Shown here: piece by piece, positions 1 through 9,478 of the stretch
Layout: every line of letters begins with the position of its first letter
How positions within the stretch are numbered: position 1 is the stretch's first letter
DNA from: Ilumatobacteraceae bacterium
GTDB lineage: Bacteria; Actinomycetota; Acidimicrobiia; Acidimicrobiales; Ilumatobacteraceae
Direction of reading: 5' to 3'
NCBI GenBank assembly: GCA_016463545.1
Contig: JAEMRC010000003.1
Coordinates: 1 to 37,366, forward strand
Length of the DNA stretch: 37,366 bases
The notes under the pieces: generated by a model
Told to the model about the DNA's origin: nothing
Databases searched by the model: none
The model's input: only the letters and a program-made list of their open reading frames with translations
Position numbers and translations under genes: made by a program

Positions 1-435
1 CAGTGTTCAGGTCGTTTGGGAGGCGCAGAAATGAGCCGCACCGAGTGGTACCGCGAAGGACGAGTTCCATTGCACACTTTGCGAGCAGATATCGATTACG
101 GATTCCGTGAAGCCGCAACTAGCTCAGGTCGAGTCGGTGTCAAGGTCTGGATCTACAAGGGAGACATTCTTCCGTACAAGAGTCAGTCACAAGACAAGAT
201 CACCCAAGAGGCTGCAATGGCCGTTGGCGAGACATCTGGTCAGTCACAAACAGAAGTCCGTCGCGTGGTGTCATCTGCTGGGCCACGTGTTCAGCAAGAA
301 ATCGCCGAAGTTGAAGTGACTCCGTTGGTCAAAGAAGCCGATCCCGAATTCGAGCGCTTGTTAGAAGAAGAAGAAGCAATTGAAAAACGTCTCCATGATT
401 CTCATGAGACACCCAAATTGCGTGGGGAGGGCTGA
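1..435 (+). CDS. rpsC: 30S ribosomal protein S3 (5'-truncated at window edge)
   Basis: Frame open from base 1: [33 protein letters not shown], typical S3 C-terminal domain; followed by L16. Confidence 0.97.
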   Translation, partial: QCSGRLGGAEMSRTEWYREGRVPLHTLRADIDYGFREAATSSGRVGVKVWIYKGDILPYKSQSQDKITQEAAMAVGETSGQSQTEVRRVVSSAGPRVQQEIAEVEVTPLVKEADPEFERLLEEEEAIEKRLHDSHETPKLRGEG

Positions 436-437
436 TC

Positions 438-854
438 ATGTTGATGCCTCGTAAAATTAAGCACCGTAAGCAGCACCGTGGTCGCATGACCGGAATGTCA
501 AAGGGCGGAAACGAATTGGCCTTTGGCGAATACGGTATTCAAGCACTTGAGCCAGGCTGGCTCTCTGCTCGTCAAATCGAAGCAGCCCGTGTGGCGATGA
601 CTCGACACATTAAGCGTGGCGGAAAAGTGTGGATCAATATTTATCCAGACAAGCCCGTCACCAAGAAGCCTGCAGAAACTCGTATGGGTTCCGGAAAAGG
701 TAACCCAGAGTTTTGGGTAGCCGTAGTCCGACCTGGGCGCATCTTGTTTGAGTTGTCCTATCCATCAGAAGACGTTGCACGCAAGGCACTTGAACGCGCC
801 GTGCAAAAACTTCCTATTAAGGCTCGCGTGATTTCACGTAACGAGCCCATCTGA
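438..854 (+). CDS. rplP: 50S ribosomal protein L16
   Basis: [24 protein letters not shown]...; position in S10 operon. Confidence 0.98.
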   Translation: MLMPRKIKHRKQHRGRMTGMSKGGNELAFGEYGIQALEPGWLSARQIEAARVAMTRHIKRGGKVWINIYPDKPVTKKPAETRMGSGKGNPEFWVAVVRPGRILFELSYPSEDVARKALERAVQKLPIKARVISRNEPI

Positions 855-872
855 GAGTAAGGCAGACACACG

Positions 873-1091
873 ATGACACAATCAATTTCTGATCTCCGAG
901 ACATGGATCTCATCGCACTCGTTTCAGAGTTGCGCGCATCAAAGCAGGAGGCACTGAATCTGCGGTTCCGCAGCGCTACTGGACAACTCGAAAATCATTC
1001 AGAGTTGCGCAAAGTACGCCGTCAAATCGCTCGTATCAACACGCTTATCCGCCAGCAAGAAATTGCTGTCGCTGAAAAGACCGGGAAGTGA
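873..1091 (+). CDS. rpmC: 50S ribosomal protein L29
   Basis: [34 protein letters not shown]; operon position. Confidence 0.96.
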   Translation: MTQSISDLRDMDLIALVSELRASKQEALNLRFRSATGQLENHSELRKVRRQIARINTLIRQQEIAVAEKTGK

Positions 1092-1372
1092 GTAATCCAA
1101 TGACCCAAGAATCAAGCACAGACCGCAGCGTTCGCAAGATCCGCGAGGGAATCGTCGTGTCCAGTAAGATGGACAAGACCATTGTCATCGCCATCGTTGA
1201 GCGCGTGCCTCACCCGAAGTATTCCAAGTTCGTGATGCGTACAAAAAAACTGTATGCCCACGACGAAGCCAATGATGCCCAAGTCGGAGACCGAGTACGC
1301 GTGATGGAGACCCGTCCGTTGTCAAAGTCAAAGCGCTGGCGCGTCATCGAGATCATGGAGCGTGCAAAGTGA
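1088..1372 (+). CDS. rpsQ: 30S ribosomal protein S17
   Basis: [43 protein letters not shown] start overlapping rpmC stop, or ATG at 1100. Confidence 0.96.
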   Translation: MSNPMTQESSTDRSVRKIREGIVVSSKMDKTIVIAIVERVPHPKYSKFVMRTKKLYAHDEANDAQVGDRVRVMETRPLSKSKRWRVIEIMERAK

Positions 1373-1737
1373 TTCAGCAAGAGTCCCGTCTACGCGTGGC
1401 CGACAATAGCGGAGCCAAACAAGTTCTTGTCATCAAGGTCTTGGGCGGAACACGTCGTCGTTACGCATCCATTGGTGATGTTTTCATCGGCACAGTCAAG
1501 GATGCTATTCCCGGCGCAGCCGTGAAAAAAGGCGAGGTTGTCCGTTGCGTAGTTGTTCGCGTCAAAAAAGAAAAGCGCCGCTCTGACGGTTCATATATCC
1601 GCTTCGACGAAAACGCCGCCGTTCTCATTAAAGAAGACCTCACACCTCGCGGAACCCGAATCTTTGGACCAGTTGGTCGTGAACTTCGTGACAAAAAATT
1701 TATGCGAATCGTTTCGCTTGCTCCGGAGGTGCTCTGA
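1369..1737 (+). CDS. rplN: 50S ribosomal protein L14
   Basis: [30 protein letters not shown] start in GTGA overlap. Confidence 0.98.
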   Translation: MIQQESRLRVADNSGAKQVLVIKVLGGTRRRYASIGDVFIGTVKDAIPGAAVKKGEVVRCVVVRVKKEKRRSDGSYIRFDENAAVLIKEDLTPRGTRIFGPVGRELRDKKFMRIVSLAPEVL

Positions 1738-1738
1738 C

Positions 1739-2041
1739 ATGAAGCTACGCAAAGGTGACCAAGTAGAAGTCCTGTCAGGCAAGGACAAAGGAAAGACCGG
1801 AGAAATCCTGTCAGTGCATCCAAAAGAAAACAAAGTGGTGGTGTTTGGCGTTAATCGCGTCACTCGTCACCTCAAAGCACGCAGCGCAAAGCAACCTGCT
1901 GGCCGCATCGAAAAAGATCTACCAATCGATGTGTCCAATGTTGTGTTGTTGCATAACGGCAAGCCAACTCGTGTTGGCTACAAGATCAACGAGGATGGCA
2001 CCAAAGTGCGAATCGCAAGAAAGACCGGAAAGGAAATCTGA
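1739..2041 (+). CDS. rplX: 50S ribosomal protein L24
   Basis: [28 protein letters not shown] (internal start within the longer 1553..2041 ORF). Confidence 0.97.
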   Translation: MKLRKGDQVEVLSGKDKGKTGEILSVHPKENKVVVFGVNRVTRHLKARSAKQPAGRIEKDLPIDVSNVVLLHNGKPTRVGYKINEDGTKVRIARKTGKEI

Positions 2042-2670
2042 TGACGACAACTACTGCTCCACGCTTGAAAGAGCGCTATAACGCTGAGATTCGTCAGGCG
2101 CTGTTGACCCAACTTGGGCTCAGCAATGTCATGCAGGTTCCTACCCTGACAAAGGTTGTCATCAACATGGGAGTTGGGCGAGCCACGCAACAACCGTCAT
2201 TGCTTGAAGGTGCCGTTGCTGATCTCACTCGCATCTCTGGACAAAAGCCAATCGTGACCAAGTCACGCGATGCTATTGCAAACTTTAAGTTGCGCGAAAA
2301 CCAAGCGATTGGCTGCAAAGTCACATTGCGCGGAGACCGCATGTGGGAGTTTTTCGACCGCTTGTTGTCAGTAGCGATTCCCCGTATTCGCGACTTTCGT
2401 GGACTCCCTGCAAATTCATGGGACGGTCACGGAAACTACACATTTGGACTCACAGAACAAACAGTGTTCCCAGAAGTTGATTACGACAAAATCGATGCCC
2501 CTCGAGGCATGGACATCACAATTGTTACAACAGCAAAAACGAACGAGCAGGGCAAAGCATTGCTCGATGCGTTCGGATTCCCTTTCAAGCGCGGCAACGA
2601 GACGGGTGGACCACCAGCGAAAGCTAAGCGTTCAACACGTCCCGGTCAGCGCGGCGGCAAGAAGAAGTAG
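2041..2670 (+). CDS. rplE: 50S ribosomal protein L5
   Basis: [42 protein letters not shown] overlap with rplX. Confidence 0.98.
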   Translation: MTTTTAPRLKERYNAEIRQALLTQLGLSNVMQVPTLTKVVINMGVGRATQQPSLLEGAVADLTRISGQKPIVTKSRDAIANFKLRENQAIGCKVTLRGDRMWEFFDRLLSVAIPRIRDFRGLPANSWDGHGNYTFGLTEQTVFPEVDYDKIDAPRGMDITIVTTAKTNEQGKALLDAFGFPFKRGNETGGPPAKAKRSTRPGQRGGKKK

Positions 2671-2687
2671 TCAGGTAAGGAAGAACC

Positions 2688-2873
2688 ATGGCAAAGAAAT
2701 CACTCATTAACAAAGCAAATGCAAAGCCCAAGTTCAAGGTACGTGGCTATACACGCTGTCGTCGATGTGGACGCGCACGTTCGGTATACAGAAAATTTGG
2801 TCTGTGCCGTCTGTGCTTCCGCGAGTTGGCACACGCAGGCGAAGTACCCGGCATCACCAAGGCGAGCTGGTAG
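2688..2873 (+). CDS. rpsN: 30S ribosomal protein S14, zinc-binding type
   Basis: 61 aa with CRRC...CRLC zinc motif; [29 protein letters not shown]. Confidence 0.97.
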   Translation: MAKKSLINKANAKPKFKVRGYTRCRRCGRARSVYRKFGLCRLCFRELAHAGEVPGITKASW

Positions 2874-2883
2874 GTAAAACATT

Positions 2884-3285
2884 ATGATGACCGATCCAAT
2901 CGCCGACATGCTCACCCGCATCCGCAATGCCAACGTGGCGTTGCATGATGAGGTAGTGATGCCATCCTCCAAACAAAAAGTTGCACTTGCTCAAATTCTG
3001 AAATCAGAAGGGTACATCGTGGGTTTCACCGTGGCGCCTTCAACCAAGGGTCCAGGCGAGCAACTTGCTGTCCAAATGAAATACACCGATAACCGTCACC
3101 GCACGATTTCTGGTCTCAAGCGCATCTCTACTCCAGGTCTGCGCGTGTATCGAGACTCACAAACCGTTCCGCGTGTGCTCGGAGGTCTTGGTGTTGCAGT
3201 TCTATCCACAAGTCAAGGTCTCATGACCGATCGCGAAGCGCGCAAGCGCAAGGTCGGTGGCGAAGTCCTGTGTTTCGTGTGGTGA
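2884..3285 (+). CDS. rpsH: 30S ribosomal protein S8
   Basis: [23 protein letters not shown]; start ATG 2884 or 2887. Confidence 0.98.
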   Translation: MMTDPIADMLTRIRNANVALHDEVVMPSSKQKVALAQILKSEGYIVGFTVAPSTKGPGEQLAVQMKYTDNRHRTISGLKRISTPGLRVYRDSQTVPRVLGGLGVAVLSTSQGLMTDREARKRKVGGEVLCFVW

Positions 3286-3304
3286 ATCAGAAAGGCCACT
3301 AACT

Positions 3305-3844
3305 ATGTCTCGTATCGGAAACCTCCCCATCACAGTGCCAGCAGGCGTTGACATCACCATCTCTGGTGCTGACATCACTGTCAAAGGACCAAAGGGAACA
3401 CTTCATCGCACTATCCCAGTAGAAATCACTGTCACAAAGAACGAATCATCGCTCATCGTGTCGCGCGCCGGAGATGGGCGCCTTGAGCGTTCGTTGCACG
3501 GTCTTATGCGAACACTTGTGAACAACATGGTCTTGGGTGTGACTGACGGATTCACCAAAGAACTTGAAATCGTTGGCGTGGGTTACCGTGCCGAAGCACA
3601 GGGGACAAACCTTCGTTTGGCTCTTGGCTTTTCACACCCCGTCGTTGTGCCTGCGCCTGAGGGGATCTCGTTTGAGATTCCTGCACAGACAAAAGTCATT
3701 GTCAAAGGAATCGACAAAGAACTTGTTGGACAGGTCGCAGCAGATATTCGCTCCATCCGCAAGCCAGAGCCCTACAAGGGTAAAGGCGTGCGTTACCTAA
3801 ACGAGCGAGTCGTCCGCAAGGCCGGCAAGACCGGCAAGAAGTAA
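3305..3844 (+). CDS. rplF: 50S ribosomal protein L6
   Basis: [31 protein letters not shown]; internal ATG of 3257..3844 ORF. Confidence 0.97.
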   Translation: MSRIGNLPITVPAGVDITISGADITVKGPKGTLHRTIPVEITVTKNESSLIVSRAGDGRLERSLHGLMRTLVNNMVLGVTDGFTKELEIVGVGYRAEAQGTNLRLALGFSHPVVVPAPEGISFEIPAQTKVIVKGIDKELVGQVAADIRSIRKPEPYKGKGVRYLNERVVRKAGKTGKK

Positions 3845-3872
3845 CTCGGTAACAAGGAACTCGGTAACAAGG
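3843..3872 (+). repeat. 15-bp tandem direct repeat (2 perfect copies of AACTCGGTAACAAGG)
   Basis: Read directly: taactcggtaacaaggaactcggtaacaaggaacc between rplF and rplR. Confidence 0.95.
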
Positions 3873-3879
3873 AACCATT

Positions 3880-4245
3880 ATGGGAAACATTGCAAAAAAT
3901 CGTCGAGAAGCTCGCCTACGTCGTCACAGTCGTGTGCGTAAGAAGATCCACGGAACTGCCGAACGTCCTCGCTTGGCGGTACATCGCACAAACAAGCATT
4001 TCAGCATGCAACTTATTGACGACGACGCTCGGTGCACACTTGTCGCTGCGTCATCAGTAGAAGCAGCCTTGCGTTCTGAGAGTGGTGCAACATCAGTGGC
4101 AGCAAGCAAGGTCGGACAACTCGTAGCGGTGCGTGCCAAGGCAGCCGGAATCTCCACGGTCGTTTTTGACCGCGGCGGATACCTGTACCACGGTCGCGTT
4201 GCAGTTGCGGCGCAGGCCGCTCGTGAAGCAGGACTGGAGTTCTAA
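3880..4245 (+). CDS. rplR: 50S ribosomal protein L18
   Basis: [35 protein letters not shown]. Confidence 0.97.
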   Translation: MGNIAKNRREARLRRHSRVRKKIHGTAERPRLAVHRTNKHFSMQLIDDDARCTLVAASSVEAALRSESGATSVAASKVGQLVAVRAKAAGISTVVFDRGGYLYHGRVAVAAQAAREAGLEF

Positions 4246-4826
4246 TGAGTAACTATTCCAAAGCAGTAAATGCCGCACCAGAGCCTGGTGCATTGCGCGA
4301 ATCTCGCGTGATACATATCAACCGCGTCGCCAAGGTCGTCAAAGGTGGTCGTCGATTTTCATTCACTGCACTCGTTGTTGTGGGTGACGGAAACGGTCGC
4401 GTCGGTCTTGGATACGGCAAAGCAAAAGAAGTTCCATTGGCTATTCAAAAAGGAACAGAAGAAGCAAAAAAGAATCTCTTTGATGTTGCACTTGCTGGAA
4501 GCACAATTACTCACACAATTCTGGGAATCGCGGGTGCAGGTCGAGTACTTCTTAAGCCAGCAGCACCAGGTACTGGTGTCATCGCCGGTGGTGCTGCACG
4601 AATTATTCTTGAAGAAGCCGGAGTTCACGACGTACTTGCGAAGTCACTTGGCTCAGCAAATGCGATCAACGTGGCTCGTGCCACAATCACTGGTCTTCAA
4701 GAACTTCAGCGCCCCGATGTGGTAGCCAAGCGTCGCGGAATCCCTGCAGACACATTTGTTCCCAAAGGAATGCTGAAGGCATACACAGATCGTCAAAAGG
4801 CGGCTGCAGCAGGCGAGGTTCACTGA
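4245..4826 (+). CDS. rpsE: 30S ribosomal protein S5
   Basis: [44 protein letters not shown]. Confidence 0.98.
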   Translation: MSNYSKAVNAAPEPGALRESRVIHINRVAKVVKGGRRFSFTALVVVGDGNGRVGLGYGKAKEVPLAIQKGTEEAKKNLFDVALAGSTITHTILGIAGAGRVLLKPAAPGTGVIAGGAARIILEEAGVHDVLAKSLGSANAINVARATITGLQELQRPDVVAKRRGIPADTFVPKGMLKAYTDRQKAAAAGEVH

Positions 4827-4828
4827 TC

Positions 4829-5017
4829 ATGGCTGAAAAAACAATCACCGTCACTCTCAAGCGTTCGCGCTTTGGAGTGAAACCAAAAACTGCAGGCACT
4901 ATTCGTGCTCTTGGTCTCAGAAGAATCGGCGATACAAATACATTGCCCGACCGACCAGAGATTCGCGGAATGATTGCCCGAGTTCCACACCTTATTGAAG
5001 TACAGGAGAACAACTGA
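4829..5017 (+). CDS. rpmD: 50S ribosomal protein L30
   Basis: ITVTLKRSRFGVKPKTAGTIRALGLRRIGD. Confidence 0.96.
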   Translation: MAEKTITVTLKRSRFGVKPKTAGTIRALGLRRIGDTNTLPDRPEIRGMIARVPHLIEVQENN

Positions 5018-5019
5018 TC

Positions 5020-5505
5020 ATGCGCGTTGATGAACTTGCACCAGCACCAGGTAGCACTAAAAAAGGTAAGCGCATGGGTCGCGGAACCGCTGGTAAAGGC
5101 GGAAAAACTGCCGGACGTGGTACCAAAGGTCAATACGCCCGTAACACCGTGGCGCGCGGATTTGAAGGCGGACAGATGCCGCTCAAGCAACGTGTCCCCA
5201 AATTGAAGGGCTTCAACAACCCATTCCGCGTGGAGTATTACGCCGTCAATCTTGATGCACTCGAAGCTCTGGGTGCCCCAGAAGTGACCCCAGAAATCAT
5301 GATGGCAAAGGGACTTGCGCACAAGGGAACCTTGATCAAAGTGTTGGGTCGCGGAACTATTTCAACTGCTGTCAAAGTATCTGCACACGCTGTTTCAAAA
5401 TCTGCACAAAAAGCCATTATTGCGGCTGGCGGATCTGTGACATTATTGCCGTTGCCACATGCAATTCGACCACCTGCCAAGGGAAACCAGTTTACAAACC
5501 GTTGA
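5020..5505 (+). CDS. rplO: 50S ribosomal protein L15
   Basis: LAPAPGSTKKGKRMGRGTAGKGGKTAGRGTKGQ. Confidence 0.97.
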   Translation: MRVDELAPAPGSTKKGKRMGRGTAGKGGKTAGRGTKGQYARNTVARGFEGGQMPLKQRVPKLKGFNNPFRVEYYAVNLDALEALGAPEVTPEIMMAKGLAHKGTLIKVLGRGTISTAVKVSAHAVSKSAQKAIIAAGGSVTLLPLPHAIRPPAKGNQFTNR

Positions 5506-5532
5506 TATTGAATTGACAACAAGGAGCAACTC

Positions 5533-6852
5533 GTGTTTGCAAACATGAAGAATATCTTCAAGGTTGAGGATCTTCGAAAGAAGGTGTTCTTCACACTATT
5601 GATGATTGCGGTCTACCGATTAGGAACTGCAATTCGGGTTCCTGGTGTAGATGCCGGCGCAGTCGCGCAATTGCGTGAATCCTCCAAGACACAAGGTGCT
5701 CTTGGGTTTCTTAACTTATTCTCAGGTGGTGCGTTTAGTTCGTTCAGTATCTTTGCGCTCGGAATCATGCCGTACATCACGGCCAGCATCATCATGCAAG
5801 TTCTCAACGTTGTTATTCCCAAGTTGCAAGAGTGGCAAGAAATGGGTGCAGTCGGACAACGAAAGATTACGCAATGGACCAGGTATGTCGCCATTGGCAT
5901 TGCCGTTTTACAAGGTGCTGGCTTGACGTTTATCTTTGGTCAAGGTCGTGGGTCGGCGTTCTTTGGAGCGGCCGCGACGGCTCCCGATGTTGTATTGCTC
6001 GATCCTTTTATGCCACGCGCTTTGCTCGTGATTCCGTCACTCGTTGCGGGTACGGCGTTGCTGATGTGGGTGGGCGAACTCATCAGCCAGCGAGGTATTA
6101 GTAACGGAATGTCGGTGCTGATTTTCAGTTCTGTTGTTGCTGGATTGCCGTACGGCTACTACTCAATTTTGCAGAGCAAAAAGTTCTTTATCTTTGCAGT
6201 TCTCGTATCGGTATCAATTGGCGTGTTAGTTGCTGTAGTTCGAGTAGAACTTGGTCAGCGCAGAATTCCCGTGCAGTTTGCCAAACGTGTTGTCGGCCGC
6301 AAAATGTTCGGCGGACAAAACACGTATATCCCACTCAAAGTCAACCAAGCAGGTGTTGTTCCAATTATTTTTGCATCGTCTGTTTTGTTGTTGCCAGTGC
6401 TGATGTCAAATATCTTGGGCAGCACAGAAGGTTGGCGTGGAGTGGTCGCAAGGTTCGTTGACACGTATCTAGTCAATAGCCAAAACATGGTCTATATCAC
6501 AGTCTTTTTCGGGATGATCGTTGCGTTTGCATACTTCTATAACTCAATTGCATTTGACCCAATTCGTCAAGCAGATCAGTTGCGCAAGCAAGGTGGCTTT
6601 GTCCCCGGTATTCGACCAGGAGCCCAAACAGAAAAGTTCTTGGGTAAAGCAGTGAACCGAATCACCCTGCCAGGTGCATTGTTCGTCGCTACGATCGCCA
6701 TTTTGCCGTACATTATTTTGTGGGTCGGAGACGTCCAGTCGTTCCCATTTGCTGGTACAACCGTGTTGATCGCCGTTGGTGTAGCACTTGAATTAATGCG
6801 ACAGATTGATAGTCAATTAATGTTGCGTAACTACGAGGGTTTCTTGAAGTGA
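5533..6852 (+). CDS. secY: Preprotein translocase subunit SecY
   Basis: Multi-TM protein; LGIMPYITASIIMQVL, SFYFNSIAFDP-like and GFVPGIRPG motifs; spc operon position. Confidence 0.97.
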   Translation: MFANMKNIFKVEDLRKKVFFTLLMIAVYRLGTAIRVPGVDAGAVAQLRESSKTQGALGFLNLFSGGAFSSFSIFALGIMPYITASIIMQVLNVVIPKLQEWQEMGAVGQRKITQWTRYVAIGIAVLQGAGLTFIFGQGRGSAFFGAAATAPDVVLLDPFMPRALLVIPSLVAGTALLMWVGELISQRGISNGMSVLIFSSVVAGLPYGYYSILQSKKFFIFAVLVSVSIGVLVAVVRVELGQRRIPVQFAKRVVGRKMFGGQNTYIPLKVNQAGVVPIIFASSVLLLPVLMSNILGSTEGWRGVVARFVDTYLVNSQNMVYITVFFGMIVAFAYFYNSIAFDPIRQADQLRKQGGFVPGIRPGAQTEKFLGKAVNRITLPGALFVATIAILPYIILWVGDVQSFPFAGTTVLIAVGVALELMRQIDSQLMLRNYEGFLK

Positions 6853-6889
6853 TCGTTTGCGCCTTTGGGTGCAGCGATCAGGTATCGAC

Positions 6890-7546
6890 ATGACGTCGGG
6901 CGCAAGATTAGTTATCCTTGGAAGACAAGGAGCCGGAAAAGGAACACAGTGTGTGCGTTTGTCGCGCCATTTTGTTGTGCCACATATTTCAACAGGTGAC
7001 ATGTTGCGGGCTGCGGTTCGCGAAGATACCGAAGTCGGAATTGCCGTCAAAGAGATCATGGACACCGGTGGTTTAGTAGGCGATACCACCATGGTGACAC
7101 TCGTGCAAAAACGCATCAATCTCGATGACGCACGAACACGCGGATACATTTTGGATGGCTTTCCGCGCACGGTGTTTCAGGCACAAGCATTTGACGAGAT
7201 GTCAGTGGATCAGCCATTGCATGTTGTCCTCGATCTGGTAGTTCCGCGCGAGATGGTATTGCAGCGATTGTCTGCCCGTCGGGTGTGCCGTGACTGCGGT
7301 GCCAACTTCACTGCGTCAGGAGTCGAGCCCCGGCCCTGGACATGTGAGAACTGTGGTGGTGATGTGGTGCACCGCGCTGACGACACCCCCGAAGCCATCA
7401 ACCGCCGTCTTGACCTCTATGAGTCCCAAACTGCGCCTCTAATTGAGTTTTATGGCCGCACCGGTCGACTCGTGGAGATTAATGGTGTCGGATCCCCAGA
7501 CGATGTGTTTTCTCGAATGACCACAGCCGTTGAAGCCCGGCGCTAA
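6890..7546 (+). CDS. adk: Adenylate kinase
   Basis: LVILGRQGAGKGTQ P-loop; DGFPRTVFQAQAF; zinc LID CRDCG...CENCGG. A TTG start at 6857 is possible. Confidence 0.95.
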   Translation: MTSGARLVILGRQGAGKGTQCVRLSRHFVVPHISTGDMLRAAVREDTEVGIAVKEIMDTGGLVGDTTMVTLVQKRINLDDARTRGYILDGFPRTVFQAQAFDEMSVDQPLHVVLDLVVPREMVLQRLSARRVCRDCGANFTASGVEPRPWTCENCGGDVVHRADDTPEAINRRLDLYESQTAPLIEFYGRTGRLVEINGVGSPDDVFSRMTTAVEARR

Positions 7547-7574
7547 TCCCAAGGATGAGGCAAAAAAGTCCTGA

Positions 7575-7617
7575 ATCGGCACTTGGGGCATTGCAAATGC
7601 GCCGATAGCATTGCCCC
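7575..7617 (+). promoter_or_regulatory. Putative alternative-fold leader upstream of infA
   Basis: ATCGGC 7575-7580 / GCCGAT 7601-7606 enclosing GCATT-GCA-AATGC 7588-7600, versus GGGGCA 7585-7590 / TGCCCC 7612-7617; the two folds are mutually exclusive. Confidence 0.35.
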
Positions 7618-7677
7618 TTGTCCCATCGCCAAATGTGCGAGAAAGACAGTTCTGTCCCGACCAACAAGGAGGCCCTT

Positions 7678-7902
7678 CTGGCCCAGCCAAAAGAAGACGC
7701 GATCGTGCTTGATGGCACGATTCTTGAGTCCTTGCCGAACGCAATGTTTCGCGTAGAACTTGAGAACGGGCACAAAGTGCTTGCGCATATTTCAGGAAAA
7801 ATGCGAATGCACTACATCCGTATTCTTCCAGGCGACAAAGTCCAGGTGGAACTCACCCCATACGATCTCACTCGAGGTCGTATTACATATCGTTTTAAGT
7901 GA
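7678..7902 (+). CDS. infA: Translation initiation factor IF-1, probable CTG start
   Basis: (M)[80 protein letters not shown] at 7666-7672. The alternative ATG 7633 adds 15 aa and has no SD. Confidence 0.9.
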   Translation: MAQPKEDAIVLDGTILESLPNAMFRVELENGHKVLAHISGKMRMHYIRILPGDKVQVELTPYDLTRGRITYRFK

Positions 7903-7909
7903 GAAAGTA

Positions 7910-8023
7910 ATGAAAGTACGCCCAAGCGTTAAGACAATTTGTGAGAAGTGCAGAGTCGTGCGCCGCCGTGGGCGCGTGATGGTTATTTGCGAAAATCCAC
8001 GACACAAGCAGCGCCAGGGCTGA
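7910..8023 (+). CDS. rpmJ: 50S ribosomal protein L36
   Basis: [37 protein letters not shown], 37 aa; too short for the ORF track as a separate ORF. Confidence 0.97.
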   Translation: MKVRPSVKTICEKCRVVRRRGRVMVICENPRHKQRQG

Positions 8024-8048
8024 CGAGTAAGTAAAGGATAAATATTAG

Positions 8049-8426
8049 ATGGCACGTATTGCAGGAGTCGACATCCCACGCGAAAAGCGATTGGCGGTTG
8101 CGTTGACATATATCTTCGGCGTTGGTCGAACAACATCAAAGAAAATTTGTATAGCAGCAGGTCTTAATGAGGACACGCGAGTACGCGACCTCAACGAAGA
8201 CGAAGTCAATCGCATCCGTGCTTGGGTAGACGCCAACGCAACAGTCGAAGGTGACTTGCGACGTGACGTGCAACAAGACATCAAACGCAAAGTCGAAATC
8301 GGTTGTCTACAAGGCATTCGTCATCGCAAGGGCTTGCCTGTGCGCGGACAACGCACGCACACAAATGCGCGCACTCGCAAGGGGCCAAAAAAGACGGTTG
8401 CTAACAAGAAAAAGGCAGTGAGGTAG
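8049..8426 (+). CDS. rpsM: 30S ribosomal protein S13
   Basis: [33 protein letters not shown]. Confidence 0.98.
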   Translation: MARIAGVDIPREKRLAVALTYIFGVGRTTSKKICIAAGLNEDTRVRDLNEDEVNRIRAWVDANATVEGDLRRDVQQDIKRKVEIGCLQGIRHRKGLPVRGQRTHTNARTRKGPKKTVANKKKAVR

Positions 8427-8432
8427 TACATC

Positions 8433-8831
8433 ATGGCTAAGCCAGCAGCGGGCGGTCGTCGTCCACGCAAACGAGAAAGAAAGAACGTCACATCAGGCGT
8501 CGTTCATATCAAGAGCTCGTTCAACAACACCATCGTTTCAATCACCGATCTCGAAGGCAATGTCATTGCATGGGCATCATCTGGTGCCGTCGGGTTCAAG
8601 GGCTCACGCAAGAGCACTCCGTACGCAGCACAAATGGCCGCTGAAAAAGCAGCCAAGGCAGCAATGGAGCATGGTCTTCGTCGTGCCGAAGTGTTGGTGA
8701 AGGGTCCAGGTTCTGGACGCGACACAGCATTGCGTTCTATTCAAAATGCTGGCATTGAAGTGTCCGGAATCAAAGATGTTTCTCCGGTTCCACATAATGG
8801 TTGCCGCCAAATCAAGCGACGGAGGGCATAA
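8433..8831 (+). CDS. rpsK: 30S ribosomal protein S11
   Basis: [46 protein letters not shown]. Confidence 0.98.
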   Translation: MAKPAAGGRRPRKRERKNVTSGVVHIKSSFNNTIVSITDLEGNVIAWASSGAVGFKGSRKSTPYAAQMAAEKAAKAAMEHGLRRAEVLVKGPGSGRDTALRSIQNAGIEVSGIKDVSPVPHNGCRQIKRRRA

Positions 8832-8834
8832 CTC

Positions 8835-9446
8835 ATGGCTCGTTACATTGGTCCAAAAGTTCGTCTGTCACGTCGTCTAAATGTCAACTTGTTCGAGAAC
8901 GAAAAAGGTAGCAAGGCACTCGATCGTCGTCCATTCCCACCAGGTATGCACGGCAAGACTCGACGCCGCAATGCTGGCAGTGAATACCTTGCTCAGTTGC
9001 AAGAAAAGCAAAAAGCAAAATACATTTACGGCGTTCTAGAGCGCCAGTTTCGTAACACCTACGAAGAAGCGAACCGCCTTGCTGGCCCAACAGGCGAAAA
9101 CCTGTTGCGTTTGCTCGAGCAACGACTCGACAACGTGGTGTTTCGTGCAGGGTGGGGAAGCACACGTCCTCAGACCCGCCAGTTCGTGAGTCATGGTCTT
9201 ATTCTTGTCGACGGAAAACGCGTCAATATTGCGTCGTACCGAGTCAAGAAGGGTCAGGTCGTGTCGCTGTCGCCAAAAGCGCAGAACATGATTCAGATTC
9301 AACACAACATCGACACCCTCGACCGACCACTTGTTGGTTGGCTTGAGGCTGGCGACAAGCAAGTGACTGTGCGCGAATTGCCACAGCGCGAGCAAATTGA
9401 CGTACCCGTCCGTGAACAGCTCATTGTTGAGCTGTACTCAAAGTAG
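8835..9446 (+). CDS. rpsD: 30S ribosomal protein S4
   Basis: MARYIGPKVRLSRRL...RLDNVVFRAGWGSTRPQTRQFVSHG S4 domain. Confidence 0.98.
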   Translation: MARYIGPKVRLSRRLNVNLFENEKGSKALDRRPFPPGMHGKTRRRNAGSEYLAQLQEKQKAKYIYGVLERQFRNTYEEANRLAGPTGENLLRLLEQRLDNVVFRAGWGSTRPQTRQFVSHGLILVDGKRVNIASYRVKKGQVVSLSPKAQNMIQIQHNIDTLDRPLVGWLEAGDKQVTVRELPQREQIDVPVREQLIVELYSK

Positions 9447-9478
9447 TCCCATCCGCTCCACCCCAGGAGAAAAAAAAT

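Noticed and set aside
3702-3890. Minus-strand ORF with repeated [11 protein letters not shown]
   Set aside because: Merely the antisense translation of the 15-bp tandem duplication and the rplF 3' end.
4687-5322. 211-aa minus-strand ORF over rpsE-rpmD-rplO
   Set aside because: Fully antisense to three certain ribosomal protein genes, no recognisable motif.
6857-6889. Upstream TTG start for adk (RLWVQRSGID extension)
   Set aside because: ATG 6890 (MTSGARLVILGRQGAGKG) fits typical Adk length; extension looks non-conserved.
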